Shown piece by piece: positions 7,978 through 19,796 of a DNA stretch of 64,000 nucleotides (the stretch's first letter is position 1; each line of letters opens with the position of its first letter). This DNA comes from Fodinibacter sp963763015 (lineage in GTDB: Bacteria; Actinomycetota; Actinomycetes; Actinomycetales; Dermatophilaceae). The notes under the pieces were generated by a model that was given only the letters and a program-made list of their open reading frames with translations, searched no databases and was not told the DNA's origin. The position numbers were made by a program, and so were the translations under genes. The DNA lies in NCBI GenBank assembly GCA_963763015.1, contig CAVXML010000009.1:310001-374000 (forward strand). The letters are read 5' to 3'.

Positions 7978-8574
7978 ATGTCGACGGGGGCGCCCGAGGA
8001 GCAGGTGAGCAGCAGGGTGCTCACGCTGCCCAACGTGCTGTCCGTGCTCCGGCTTCTCGGGGTGCCCGTGTTCCTCTGGGCCATCCTCGACGAGCGTGAC
8101 GGGCTGGCCCTCGCGGTGCTCATGGCCTCGGGGATCACGGACTACCTCGACGGGCGGATCGCCCGACAGTACGGCATGGTCTCCCGGGTCGGGCAGCTGC
8201 TCGACCCGGTCGCGGACCGCCTGTACATTCTCACGACCCTCCTCGGCCTGGCCTGGCGCGAGATCATCCCGTGGTGGCTCGTGGGCATCCTGTTCGCCCG
8301 CGAGGTCTTCATGGCCGTCGTGCTGCTCGTCGCGAAGCGTCACGGCTGGCTGGGGCTGCCGGTGCACTTCGCGGGCAAGGCGGCCACCCTGAACCTCCTC
8401 TACGCCTTCCCGCTGCTCCTCCTCGCCGACGGCGACGGCACGCTGGCGCGGATCGCGGAACCCGTGGGCTGGGCGTTCGCCTGGTGGGGCACGGTGCTCT
8501 ACTGGGTGGCCGGCATCCTGTACGCCGTCCAGCTGCGGCAGCTCGTCGGCGGCCGCCGGGCGGTGCCGGCGTGA
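7978..8574 (+). CDS. CDP-alcohol phosphatidyltransferase family protein
   Basis: A 198-residue membrane enzyme. The CDP-alcohol phosphotransferase motif is visible as DYLDGRIARQYGMVSRVGQL followed by LDPVADR, keeping the four metal-binding Asp residues (DxxDGxxAR...GxxxDxxxD). Enzymes of this family join a CDP-lipid to an alcohol such as glycerol phosphate or inositol phosphate; this one occupies the position of Rv1822 (pgsA2) in M. tuberculosis, and its product is uncertain. It heads an operon: its TGA overlaps the next ATG by one base. Confidence 0.9.
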   Translation: MSTGAPEEQVSSRVLTLPNVLSVLRLLGVPVFLWAILDERDGLALAVLMASGITDYLDGRIARQYGMVSRVGQLLDPVADRLYILTTLLGLAWREIIPWWLVGILFAREVFMAVVLLVAKRHGWLGLPVHFAGKAATLNLLYAFPLLLLADGDGTLARIAEPVGWAFAWWGTVLYWVAGILYAVQLRQLVGGRRAVPA

Positions 8575-9509
8575 TGCCGCCCACGACGACCGACCGCCGT
8601 CCCGACGCGTCGATGACCCTGCTCACGACGATGCTGGAACGACCCCTCGACCCTGGGTACGCGGCCGCGGCCGACCGGCGCGAGGCGGCCGGGCAGCCCC
8701 GCTCGACGTCCCTGCGGTCCCCACGGCTGGCCACCGCGGCCGTGCTCATCGGCCTCGTGGTCGGCGTGGCCTCGTACAACCTCACGGCGTCGGGCAGCCC
8801 TCGAGCGCAGGCGAGGGAGAACCTCGTGAACCAGGTCCAGGAGCGCCGTACCGAGGTGGAGCGGCTCAGCACCCGCGCCGCGGCGTTGCAGGCGGAGGTG
8901 AGCGCCGCGGAGTCCCTCCAGCTGGCCGGCGACCCCAAGGCGGCCCTCAACCGCGACCTCGCCGCCACGGTCGGCGCGGTGCCCCTCGAGGGCCCCGGGT
9001 TCACGGTGACCCTCGACGACGCCCCCGGTGCCAGTGCCGACGAGTCCTCCGAGACGGCATCCGAGGAGGTCTCCGAGGGAAGGGTCTTCGCGCGAGACCT
9101 CCAGTTCGTCACCAACGCGATGTGGCAGGCCGGCGCGGAGGCGGTGAGCATCAACGGCAAGCGGCTCACGTCCACGTCGACCATCCGGTTCGCGGGTTCC
9201 GCGATCATCGTCGACTACCGCCCCTTGACCCGGCCCTACGTCGTCACCGCGCTCGGGGACCCGAAGCGGTTCCCCGCGGCATTCGCCGACGGGGCCGGCG
9301 GCTCCTACCTCTCGACCCTGCGGGAGTCCTTCGGCGTGCGGGTGGACACCGAGGTCCGCGAGGACCTCTCGGTTCCCGCGGCTGTGGGCCTCACGACGCG
9401 CTACGCGCGGACAGGGGATACTCGGTCGTCGGCGGCCACGCCCAGCGCCACGCCACCGACCCCGGCGTCGACGTCACCGACCACCACCGCGGAGAGGAGC
9501 CCACCGTGA
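8574..9509 (+). CDS. DUF881 family membrane-anchored protein (first copy)
   Basis: A 311-residue protein with a cytoplasmic N-terminus, one membrane segment at about 53-70 (AAVLIGLVVGVASYNL), a coiled-coil stretch (about 85-125) and an extracytoplasmic DUF881 domain (GPGFTVTLDDAP, then FVTNAMWQAGAEAVSINGKRL). A Ser/Thr/Pro-rich tail ends the protein. DUF881 proteins flank sbp in nearly all actinobacteria and are suspected envelope or division factors; molecular function is unknown. The start overlaps the previous stop (TGATG) and the stop overlaps the sbp start. Confidence 0.85.
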   Translation: MPPTTTDRRPDASMTLLTTMLERPLDPGYAAAADRREAAGQPRSTSLRSPRLATAAVLIGLVVGVASYNLTASGSPRAQARENLVNQVQERRTEVERLSTRAAALQAEVSAAESLQLAGDPKAALNRDLAATVGAVPLEGPGFTVTLDDAPGASADESSETASEEVSEGRVFARDLQFVTNAMWQAGAEAVSINGKRLTSTSTIRFAGSAIIVDYRPLTRPYVVTALGDPKRFPAAFADGAGGSYLSTLRESFGVRVDTEVREDLSVPAAVGLTTRYARTGDTRSSAATPSATPPTPASTSPTTTAERSPP

Positions 9510-9838
9510 TCCCGGCCATCGGGCTGTCCCTCGGCATCCTCATCGGGCTGCTCCTGCAACCGGCGGTGCCCGTGTGGCTCCAGCCGTACCTGCCGATCGC
9601 CGTCGTGGCGGCGCTGGACGCCGTCTTCGGCGGCATCCGGGCCATCCTGGACGGGATCTTCGACGACAAGGTGTTCGTCGTGTCGTTCCTGTCCAACGTC
9701 GTCGTCGCCGCGTTCATCGTCTTCCTCGGTGACAAGCTCGGCGTCGGCAGCCAGCTCTCCACCGGCGTCGTCGTCGTTCTCGGCGTCCGCATCTTCTCGA
9801 ACGTCGCCGCCATCCGACGGCATCTCTTCGACGCATGA
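9506..9838 (+). CDS. sbp: Small basic protein Sbp family
   Basis: A 110-residue integral membrane protein with three hydrophobic segments (IGLSLGILIGLLL; YLPIAVVAALDAVFGGIRA; FLSNVVVAAFIVFLGDKLG) ending in RIFSNVAAIRRHLFDA. This matches the DUF1290 small basic protein family, which lies next to division genes in Firmicutes and between two DUF881 genes in actinobacteria. The GTG start overlaps the previous TGA (GTGA), and the end overlaps the next ATG, so translation is probably coupled. Confidence 0.85.
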   Translation: MIPAIGLSLGILIGLLLQPAVPVWLQPYLPIAVVAALDAVFGGIRAILDGIFDDKVFVVSFLSNVVVAAFIVFLGDKLGVGSQLSTGVVVVLGVRIFSNVAAIRRHLFDA

Positions 9839-10656
9839 GCACCGCCGGTCGCGACCCAGAGGACGCCGTCTCCACGCCGGAGGTGGAGGAAGCGGTCCCG
9901 GACGGCGAACCGCGCCCCACGGGCGACGCGGGGAGCGGCCCATGGCGGCGGCTGCTGCGTGCCGGTGCGCCCCGCGCCACCCGCGCGAACCTGCTCGCGA
10001 TGCTCCTCGCCGGCTCGCTCGGCTTCGCCATCATCGCTCAGGTCCGGCAGACCTCGACCGAAGGGCTGGAGACGCTGCGCGAGGACGACCTCGTGCGGAT
10101 CTTCGCCGGGGTGGACCGCGACGGCGACCGTCTCACCGAGGAGATCCGGGAGCTCGAGGCGTCCCTCGAGCGGCTGCGCAGCCAGTCGACGAACGACGAG
10201 GAGGCGCAGCGGTCGGCGCAGCAGCGACTCGACGCCCTCGGCATCCTGGCCGGTACCGCACCGGCGACCGGCCCGGGCGTCGTCCTGACGATCCGTGACC
10301 CGGAGCGGCAGGTGACCGCGCCGATGCTGCTCGACGCCATCCAGGAGCTGCGGGGCGCCGGCGCCGAGGCCATCCAGGTGGGCGACGTCCGCGTCGTCGC
10401 GGACACGTGGTTCACCCAGGCCGACGACGGGGTGTCGGTCTCGGGCACCGTGGTCCGGCCGCCGTATGTCATCCGCGCCATCGGCGACGCCAACACCCTC
10501 GCCGGTGCGATGGAGATCCCCGGCGGTGTCACCGCCACCGTGCGCCGGGCCGGTGGGGACTCCGACGTCGGCATCCGCGAGAACGTCGAGATCGACGCGT
10601 TGCTCACCCCGAGCCCGCCTCAGTACGCTCGGCCCGTTCCCACCTCGACCTCGTGA
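9835..10656 (+). CDS. DUF881 family membrane-anchored protein (second copy)
   Basis: A 273-residue paralogue of the DUF881 protein two genes upstream. It has a charged N-terminal tail, one membrane segment at about 46-66 (NLLAMLLAGSLGFAIIAQV), a coiled coil (about 75-120) and the DUF881 core (GPGVVLTIRDPERQ, IQELRGAGAEAIQVGDVRV). The start codon overlaps the sbp stop in ATGA. Together with sbp it probably forms one membrane complex; this is inference from conserved synteny. Confidence 0.85.
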   Translation: MSTAGRDPEDAVSTPEVEEAVPDGEPRPTGDAGSGPWRRLLRAGAPRATRANLLAMLLAGSLGFAIIAQVRQTSTEGLETLREDDLVRIFAGVDRDGDRLTEEIRELEASLERLRSQSTNDEEAQRSAQQRLDALGILAGTAPATGPGVVLTIRDPERQVTAPMLLDAIQELRGAGAEAIQVGDVRVVADTWFTQADDGVSVSGTVVRPPYVIRAIGDANTLAGAMEIPGGVTATVRRAGGDSDVGIRENVEIDALLTPSPPQYARPVPTSTS

Positions 10657-10686
10657 CCCGACCATCCCCGTCCCCCAAGGAGTGAC

Positions 10687-11073
10687 ATGAGCGACCTCGA
10701 CTACCCCGCCGGCCTGCGCTACACCGCCGAGCACGAGTGGGTACGGGCCGAGGGCGACACGCTGCGCGTCGGCATCACCTCCTTCGCCCAGGAGGCGCTC
10801 GGGGACGTCGTGTACGTCAGCCTTCCGACGGTGGGTGACGCGGTCGTCGCGGGGGACACCTGTGGAGAGGTCGAGTCCACCAAGTCCGTCAGCGACCTCT
10901 ACGCCCCGGTGTCGGGGGAGGTGACCGCCGTGAATGCTGCGCTCGACGCGTCGCCCGAGCTGGTGAACTCCGACCCCTACGGCGACGGGTGGATGTACGA
11001 GGTCCGGCCCACCGACCCCGAGGCGCTCGAGGGACTGCTCGACGTCGACGCGTACACCTCGTCGCTCTCCTGA
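10687..11073 (+). CDS. gcvH: Glycine cleavage system H protein
   Basis: A 128-residue lipoyl carrier of the glycine cleavage complex. The lipoylation site is Lys66 in GEVESTKSVSDLYAPVSGEV, which fits the family pattern. It carries the aminomethyl group from the P protein (gcvP at 13843) to the T protein, which is not in this window. A strong ribosome-binding site AAGGAG lies 4 bases before the ATG. It sits between the sbp block and garA, as in mycobacteria. Confidence 0.97.
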   Translation: MSDLDYPAGLRYTAEHEWVRAEGDTLRVGITSFAQEALGDVVYVSLPTVGDAVVAGDTCGEVESTKSVSDLYAPVSGEVTAVNAALDASPELVNSDPYGDGWMYEVRPTDPEALEGLLDVDAYTSSLS

Positions 11074-11132
11074 CCGCCTGATTACTGAGTGGGCGGGGAC
11101 CGGCGGGTCTGGGCAAGGACGGGGTCGTGTTC

Positions 11133-11138
11133 TAGGGT
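11133..11138 (+). promoter_or_regulatory. Candidate -10 box TAGGGT upstream of garA
   Basis: TAGGGT lies 41 bases before the garA ATG in the 106-base gap after gcvH. Unlike most promoters in the window it would give a leadered transcript. The start also has GGAAGG at 11163-11168. Confidence 0.35.
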
Positions 11139-11179
11139 GTGGAATTCGCAGCGACCGACGACGGAAGGCTGATCCGGAG

Positions 11180-11632
11180 ATGAGTGACGAGCGCGAGAAC
11201 GCCCCCGGCGCCGTGCCCGAGCCGACGACCATGCGGCTGCAGGCCGTCCAGGGAGCCGACCGCACCGACGCGGTCCACGAGGCCGAGCACGTCCTCACCA
11301 AGGCCGACCTCGCGACCGTCGAGGCACTGCGGCCCGGCACCGCCCTGCTCGTGGTGCTCCGCGGCCCCAACACCGGGGCGCGCTTCCTCCTCGACGACGA
11401 CGAGGTCATGTCGGGACGGCACCCCGACAGCGACATCTTCCTCGACGACGTCACCGTGTCGCGCAAGCACGCCATCTTCGTGCGGACCCCCGGCGGGTTC
11501 GTCGTCCGTGACGTCGGGTCGCTCAACGGCACCTACGTCAACCGCGAGCTCGTCGACGAGGCTGTCCTGAGGACGGGGGACGAGGTCCAGATCGGCAAGT
11601 TCCGTCTGGTCTTCTACGCCAGCCAGGCCTGA
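11180..11632 (+). CDS. garA: FHA domain regulator of the GarA/OdhI family
   Basis: A 150-residue protein. Residues about 55-145 form a forkhead-associated domain with SGRHPDSDIFLDDVTVSRKHA and GSLNGTYVN, the phosphothreonine-binding loops. The N-terminal tail holds a double threonine, Thr16-Thr17 (PEPTTMRLQ), at the place of the ETT site that PknB/PknG phosphorylate in GarA. In relatives the unphosphorylated form inhibits 2-oxoglutarate dehydrogenase and regulates glutamate metabolism. The acidic residue before TT is displaced to EP-TT here, so kinase specificity may differ. Confidence 0.9.
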   Translation: MSDERENAPGAVPEPTTMRLQAVQGADRTDAVHEAEHVLTKADLATVEALRPGTALLVVLRGPNTGARFLLDDDEVMSGRHPDSDIFLDDVTVSRKHAIFVRTPGGFVVRDVGSLNGTYVNRELVDEAVLRTGDEVQIGKFRLVFYASQA

Positions 11633-11638
11633 CCCTCC

Positions 11639-12346
11639 GTGCCACCGGAGGTGTCCCGCCCCCTCACGGTCGGCGCCGTCGTCCAGGAGCTCGCCACGGA
11701 GTTCCCCGACATCACCATCTCGAAGGTCCGGTTCCTGGAGGCGGAGGGGCTCGTCACCCCGAGCCGGAGCCAGGCCGGGTACCGCCAGTTCACGAGCGCC
11801 GACGTCGAACGGCTCCGGTTCGTCCTGCGAGCCCAGCGCGACCTCTTCTGGCCGCTCAAGGTGGTCCGGGACGCCCTCGACGCCATGGACCGCGGCCTCA
11901 CCCCTGCCACCGGAGCCGCCGGGAGGCCTGGACCACCCGCCCTCCCACCGGATCCGGCGGTGCCGGCTGCCGCGGACCTGGCGACCCACCGCGCCCTCCG
12001 GCTGACCGCCGCCGAGCTGGCCGCGGCCAGCGGGCTGGCTCCCTCCGACGTCAGCGACCTCACGGCCCACGGACTGCTGCGACCCACCCCCGACGGTCTC
12101 TACGGAGAAGCGGATCTCCAGGCCTCGCACGCGGCCGCGGGCCTGGCCGCCCATGGTCTCGAGGGGAGGCACCTGCGACTGTTCCGCACGGCAGCCGACC
12201 GAGAGGTGGGCCTGGTCGAGCAGGCGGTGGGCCGGCGACGGCGCGCGGAGGACGACCGCGTGGCCGCCGAGGTGGCCCATCTGTGTCTGGCGCTCCACGC
12301 CGCCCTGGTTCGTGGGGGACTCGCGGGGCGCGCCGGGGTACGGTGA
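11639..12346 (+). CDS. ftsR: MerR-family regulator FtsR
   Basis: A 235-residue MerR-like protein. The winged helix covers about residues 8-75 (LTVGAVVQELATEFPDITIS, then KVRFLEAEGLVTPSRSQAGY and RQFTSADVERL). FtsR in Corynebacterium activates ftsZ; Rv1828 is the mycobacterial counterpart at the same locus. The C-terminal part (about 100-220) is a second alpha-helical region with SGLAPSDVSDLTAHGLL. The GTG start lies 6 bases after the garA stop, and the next gene follows after 4 bases, so this is an operon. Confidence 0.85.
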   Translation: MPPEVSRPLTVGAVVQELATEFPDITISKVRFLEAEGLVTPSRSQAGYRQFTSADVERLRFVLRAQRDLFWPLKVVRDALDAMDRGLTPATGAAGRPGPPALPPDPAVPAAADLATHRALRLTAAELAAASGLAPSDVSDLTAHGLLRPTPDGLYGEADLQASHAAAGLAAHGLEGRHLRLFRTAADREVGLVEQAVGRRRRAEDDRVAAEVAHLCLALHAALVRGGLAGRAGVR

Positions 12347-12350
12347 GGGT

Positions 12351-12842
12351 GTGAAGGTCCTGGAGGTGCTCGGGGTTCGGGTCGAGATGCCCACCAACCA
12401 GCCGATCGTGCTCCTGCGCGAGCGTGACGGCGACCGGTACCTGCCGATCTGGATCGGCGCGGCCGAGGCGACCGCGATCGCGTACGCCCAGCAGGGTGTG
12501 GTGCCGCCCCGGCCGCTGACCCACGACCTGCTGCGCAACGTCATCGACGAGCTCGGTCACGAGCTGACGAGGGTGCGCATCGTGGCCCTCAAGGACGGCG
12601 TCTTCCACGCGGTCCTCGACCTCGACGGCGGAGCGGACGCCGGTGGCACCGACGTCGAGTCCCGCTCCTCCGACGCCATCGCCCTCGCGCTCCGCGCCGG
12701 GGCAGAGATCGTGGCCGACGAGGACCTCCTGGCCGAGGCCGGAGTCGAGATGAGCGAGACCGAGGACGACGAGGTCGAGAAGTTCAAGGAGTTCCTCGAC
12801 CAGGTCTCGGCCGACGACTTCGACACCGAAACCGAGAGCTGA
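12351..12842 (+). CDS. Bifunctional nuclease (BFN) family protein
   Basis: A 163-residue protein with the BFN/DUF151 core: LPIWIGAAEATAIAYAQQGV, RPLTHDLLRNVIDELG and SRSSDAIALALRAGAEIVAD. Family members include plant bifunctional nucleases and bacterial proteins of uncertain activity. The C-terminus is very acidic (EDDEVEKFKEFLDQVSADDF). The GTG start was chosen from the family start VKVLEVLGVRVEMPTNQPIV. It is co-transcribed with ftsR; its homologue is Rv1829. Confidence 0.88.
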   Translation: MKVLEVLGVRVEMPTNQPIVLLRERDGDRYLPIWIGAAEATAIAYAQQGVVPPRPLTHDLLRNVIDELGHELTRVRIVALKDGVFHAVLDLDGGADAGGTDVESRSSDAIALALRAGAEIVADEDLLAEAGVEMSETEDDEVEKFKEFLDQVSADDFDTETES

Positions 12843-12992
12843 CCGACACGCCGGGCCTTCGGCGGCCTCGGTCGTTGACCTTCGCCCCCTCCGCCTCTAG
12901 CGTCACATGCGTCACAGCAGTGACCGGAGAGTGACGCCCTTGTCATTCCGGGGCGTACAGTCGTCCGAGGCAGGCGAGTCGAGGAGGTAGGC

Positions 12993-13580
12993 GTGGTCTC
13001 CACAGGAGAGGCGCGGGGGACCGGATCGGGCCCCGTCCCGGCGCAGGGTGTGTTGTTCGCCGGTGACCTGCCCGAGCTCGACGACGAGGTGGGCTATCGC
13101 GGCCCGACCGCCTGCAAGGCGGCCGGCATCACGTACCGCCAGCTGGACTACTGGGCGCGCACCGGGCTGGTCGAGCCCTCGGTCCGCCCCGCCGGCGGCT
13201 CTGGCACCCAGCGTCTCTACGGCTTCCGCGACATCCTCGTGCTCAAGGTCGTCAAGCGTCTCCTCGACACCGGCGTGTCGCTCCAGCAGATCCGCGGGGC
13301 CATCGCCGTCCTCCGGGCCCGCGGGGTGGACGACCTCGGCGGGATCACCCTGATGAGCGACGGTGCCTCCGTCTACGAGTGCACCTCGAACGAGGAGGTG
13401 ATCGACCTGCTCCAGGGTGGACAGGGCGTGTTCGGCATCGCTGTCGGAAAGGTCTGGCGCGAGGTCGAGGGTGAGCTCTCGCGTCTTCCCAGCGAGCGTG
13501 CCGAACCCGAGGCGGCGGGGACAGGCGAGCCCCAGCCCGGTGACGAGCTCGGCGCCCGTCGCGCGGCCCGCCTCGCCTGA
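12993..13580 (+). CDS. MerR-family transcriptional regulator (Rv1830/McdR-like)
   Basis: A 195-residue regulator. The MerR winged helix lies at about residues 30-100 (GYRGPTACKAAGITYRQLDY, WARTGLVEPSVRPAGGSGTQ, FRDILVLKVVKRLLDTGVSL). It is followed by a small C-terminal domain with VYECTSNEEVIDLLQGGQGV. The M. tuberculosis homologue Rv1830 (McdR) affects growth and division. A 150-base gap separates it from the nuclease gene, so it may have its own promoter. The tail after about residue 165 is low-complexity and variable. Confidence 0.85.
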   Translation: MVSTGEARGTGSGPVPAQGVLFAGDLPELDDEVGYRGPTACKAAGITYRQLDYWARTGLVEPSVRPAGGSGTQRLYGFRDILVLKVVKRLLDTGVSLQQIRGAIAVLRARGVDDLGGITLMSDGASVYECTSNEEVIDLLQGGQGVFGIAVGKVWREVEGELSRLPSERAEPEAAGTGEPQPGDELGARRAARLA

Positions 13581-13673
13581 GTCGGCGCAGCCGCGACCGG
13601 CCTCGAGGGGCCCACGCGGCAGTGGGCTCCCAGGTGGGATGCCGGTGCTAGATTTGCCCCTGCCGCTCACACC

Positions 13674-13777
13674 GTGTGGGAGAGTCCCCGACGCAGTGCG
13701 CCGGGGCGCCGAAGGGGCAAACCTCCCCGGAACCTCTCAGGCGCAAGGGACCACGCGGAACAGGCACCTCTGGAGCA
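13674..13777 (+). ncRNA. Glycine riboswitch upstream of gcvP
   Basis: The conserved glycine aptamer elements appear in order: GGGAGAG, GCGCCGAAGGGGCAAACC, CTCTCAGGCGCAAGGGACC and the closing GGCACCTCTGGAG. Only one aptamer is present. It sits about 65 bases before the gcvP GTG. Binding of glycine would be expected to switch on gcvP when glycine is plentiful. No clear intrinsic terminator is visible between aptamer and start, so control may be at ribosome access. Confidence 0.92.
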
Positions 13778-13842
13778 CGCCGACGAACCACCGGCCGTGA
13801 CAGAGGGGGAGGCCTTCGCCGCCGCCTGTCCCGAGGAGCACC

Positions 13843-16725
<2,883 letters not shown>

Positions 16726-16730
16726 CCCGG

Positions 16731-19700
16731 TCAGGCGGCGCTGCCGGCCGGGTCCTCACCCGCCGCGATACCGCCCACCCGCACCTCGACCCTGCTGCCG
16801 GCCGCGCCCTTGTGCACGACGGCCTGGTGCGTGATCCGGGTGCGCAGATCCGCGACGTGGCTGACCACCCCGACGGCTCGGCCACCCTCGCGCAGACCGT
16901 CGAGCACCGTGAGGACCTGCTCGAGGCTGTCGTCATCGAGACCGCCGAACCCCTCGTCGATGAAGAGGGTGCCGAGGTCCAGACCGCCCGACTCCTCGCG
17001 CACGGCGTCGGCGAGCCCCAGGGCGAGCGCCAGGGACGCCATGAAGGACTCTCCCCCCGAGAGGGTGGCCGTGTCCCGGGCCCGGCCGGTCCACGAGTCG
17101 AGGACGCGCAGGCCGAGCCCCGACCGGGCCCCGCGGGCCGCTCTCTCGTCGGAGTGCTCGAGGAGGTAGCGCCCTGCGCCCATCACCGCGAGGCGCTCGT
17201 TGGCCAGGGTCGCCACCTTCTCCAGCCGGGAGGCCAGGACGTACGCGGTCAGCCGCATCCGCAGCGTGTTGTCGGGACCGGTGCCACTCGTGGTGTCGGC
17301 GAGGTCGCGCACCCGGGCATCCCGCCCCGCCGCCGTGGCGACCGCCCGGCAGGCGTCGTCGACCAGGGGGCGGAGCCGCTCGAGGCCACGCAGGGCGCGA
17401 GCGGCCTGGTCCTGGGCGGCCGCCGCGCCGATCAGGGCCTCCCGGGCCGCGCGAGCCGTGCGTTCCAGCGCGGGCAGATCCGGTGGGTCATCGGCGAGGG
17501 CCTCGACGACCTGCGGGTCCTCGAGGACGGTCCGGCACGCCGCGACCTCCTCGAGGTGTGCGGTCACCCGGGCCCGGAGGCGCTCGCGGTCCTCGGGCTC
17601 GCGCACCGCCTCGCGAGCCGTTGCCGCGTCCTTGAACCCGGCGGCGGAGACCGCCCGCTCCACGTCTGCCCACGCGTCTTCGGCGCGCCGGCGGGCGGCA
17701 GCCAGGGCCGACAGGGCGGCATCGTGGCTCGCCAGCGCCGTGCCCAGCCTGGAGTGCTCCGCAGGGTCCTGGGAGGCGCAGGGGCACCCGCTGTGGTGCT
17801 CCCGAAGAGTGGCGAGCCGTTGGGCGCCGGCGTGGTCCTGGTCTGCGAGCTCGGTCAGCAGGGCCGTGAGCGACGCAGCCTCCGCGAGGACTCCGGCCAG
17901 CTCCGCGCGGAGGCCGTCGACGACCACGCCGGCGGCGGCCAGCCGAGCGACCGTCGACGTGTGCGTACCGGCGGCCGCCGTCGCGATCTCGAGCTGTCCG
18001 GCCGCGTCCGCCACGGCCGTCTCCAGGTCGGTGCGGCCCGCCGCGCCAAGACCACGTCGGCGAGTCCCGGAACTGGTGGTGAGCTGCTGCACGTGCGTCT
18101 CCACCGCGTGAAGCTCGCGCTCGGCCTCCGCGAGCAGCGCCTCGGCCATTGTGATGTCCACGGCCAGCACCGGGTCCGACACGCGGGCCGGCTGTGGGTG
18201 CTCCAGCGCGCCGCACACCGGGCAGGCGTCCCCGTCGACCAGGGCGACGGCGAGCTCGCCGGCCATGCCCTCGAGCCGTCGCTGGCGCAGGTCGAGGAGC
18301 TCGGACCTGCGGTTCAGCGCCACCTCCCGGAGGTCGTCGCGCCGAGGACGCAGGGACGCGGCGAGGGACTCGTCCTCCTCCGCGAGGTCGAGGAGGGCGA
18401 GGCGCTCGCGGGCCGTCGCGGAGCGCAGCTCGAGCTCGGGCACCCGGGCGGCGTGTCCCGCGAGCCGCTCGGCCTCGGCGCTCAGCCGCTGGTGCTCGAG
18501 CTCGGCCGCCGCGAGCTGGGTCGTCGCCGCGTCCGTGCGCTCGGAGACCTCCCGCACGTTCGCCGCGAGGTCCGATCGGCGGTCGGCGCGAGCCTCGGCA
18601 TCCCCGAGCTCGCGCTGGATGCCGGCCACCGTGTCGTCGAACGCGAGGACCTGCTCCGTCGCCCGGGCGACCTCCTCGACGTCGAGAAGGTCGGCCGACG
18701 GGTTCGACGTCGCTGTCGCGGCCAGGCGGGTGCGGCTCTGCTCCACACGTTCTGCAGCGACCTCCTCCTCGGCCACCATCCTCGCGTGGGCCGCCAGGTG
18801 TCCGCCCACCGCCGCGGCGCGTTCGGCCGCGGCGAGTGCGTGCACCCGGGCGTGGTGGTCGGCCGCGGCAGCGTCGAGGACCGCCATCCTGGCCAGGGCG
18901 CGGCTACCCCGCCGACGGTGCTCGTCGACGGCCCGGGCCCGGGCGAGGGCTTCGCCGGCTGCCTGCTCGAGCCCTCCGGCGGCGTCGTAGTCGGCCATCG
19001 TGGACGTCACCCGCGCGCTGAGCGCCGTGGCCAGGTCCCGGAGCCGGGCGGGGACCGACTCCGGAGTCGCCTCGCCGGTCGCCTGCACCTCGGGCACGGT
19101 GCGCCCCTCGGGGGGGTCCTCGACCTGTGCGTCGGCGAGGACGTCCTCGAGCCGCGCGAGGAGGTGGACCAGGTCGTCGCGGGCCTGGTCGAGAGCCGCA
19201 CCGGCGCTCCGCCGCTCCTCCGCCAGCCAGGCCTCGACATCGGCGAACGCCGTGATGTCGAACAACCGCTCGAGGACCTCCCGGCGGTCCTCCGGGGTCG
19301 CGCGCAGGAAGGCGGCGAACTCTCCCTGGGGCAGCAGCACGACCTTGCCGAACTGGGCCATGCCCATCCCGAGGACGTCCAGGACGACGTCGGCGACCTC
19401 CTCGTGGCGGGTGCTGCGCACCTCCCACCGCCCGCTCGTGCGCTCCTCCAGACTGACCGACGGCTGTACCTTCGACAGGCCCGTTCCTCGCCTCTTGGGG
19501 CGGTGGAACTCCGGCGACCGGGTGATGCGCAGGCGCCTCGTGCCCGCGGTGAGCTCGAGCGTGACGCGCGGCACGGCATCCGGTGGGGCGTGGTCGCTGC
19601 GCAGGCCACGCCGGGTCCGTGCACCGGGGACGTCCGCGAAGAGCGCGAAGCAGATGGCGTCGAGGAGGCTGGTCTTGCCCGAGCCGGTGGGGCCGTGGAT

Positions 19701-19796
19701 GAGGAACAGCCCCTCGCTCGACAGTGCGTCGACATCGACGACCACCCGCTCGGCGAACGGCCCGAACGCCTCGATCTCGAGCCGGTGCACCCTCAC
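16731..19796 (-). CDS. sbcC: Exonuclease subunit SbcC (Rad50-like ATPase)
   Basis: A 1021-residue SMC-like ATPase of the SbcCD nuclease that opens DNA hairpins and processes ends. The N-terminal Walker A is GPTGSGKTSLLD (about residue 34). Long coiled coils flank a zinc hook CPVC near residue 525. The C-terminal ABC signature is TLSGGESFMASLALALG and Walker B is LGTLFIDEGFGGLD. The start is the GTG inside a GTGA overlap with the sbcD stop, giving the N-terminus VRVHRLEIEAFGPFAE. A long open frame on the opposite strand is a GC artefact. Confidence 0.96.
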   Translation of the reverse strand: MRVHRLEIEAFGPFAERVVVDVDALSSEGLFLIHGPTGSGKTSLLDAICFALFADVPGARTRRGLRSDHAPPDAVPRVTLELTAGTRRLRITRSPEFHRPKRRGTGLSKVQPSVSLEERTSGRWEVRSTRHEEVADVVLDVLGMGMAQFGKVVLLPQGEFAAFLRATPEDRREVLERLFDITAFADVEAWLAEERRSAGAALDQARDDLVHLLARLEDVLADAQVEDPPEGRTVPEVQATGEATPESVPARLRDLATALSARVTSTMADYDAAGGLEQAAGEALARARAVDEHRRRGSRALARMAVLDAAAADHHARVHALAAAERAAAVGGHLAAHARMVAEEEVAAERVEQSRTRLAATATSNPSADLLDVEEVARATEQVLAFDDTVAGIQRELGDAEARADRRSDLAANVREVSERTDAATTQLAAAELEHQRLSAEAERLAGHAARVPELELRSATARERLALLDLAEEDESLAASLRPRRDDLREVALNRRSELLDLRQRRLEGMAGELAVALVDGDACPVCGALEHPQPARVSDPVLAVDITMAEALLAEAERELHAVETHVQQLTTSSGTRRRGLGAAGRTDLETAVADAAGQLEIATAAAGTHTSTVARLAAAGVVVDGLRAELAGVLAEAASLTALLTELADQDHAGAQRLATLREHHSGCPCASQDPAEHSRLGTALASHDAALSALAAARRRAEDAWADVERAVSAAGFKDAATAREAVREPEDRERLRARVTAHLEEVAACRTVLEDPQVVEALADDPPDLPALERTARAAREALIGAAAAQDQAARALRGLERLRPLVDDACRAVATAAGRDARVRDLADTTSGTGPDNTLRMRLTAYVLASRLEKVATLANERLAVMGAGRYLLEHSDERAARGARSGLGLRVLDSWTGRARDTATLSGGESFMASLALALGLADAVREESGGLDLGTLFIDEGFGGLDDDSLEQVLTVLDGLREGGRAVGVVSHVADLRTRITHQAVVHKGAAGSRVEVRVGGIAAGEDPAGSAA

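Noticed and set aside
12894..12992. TTGTCA and TACAGT before the second MerR gene as a promoter.
   Set aside because: The spacing is only about 10 bases, too short for a standard promoter.
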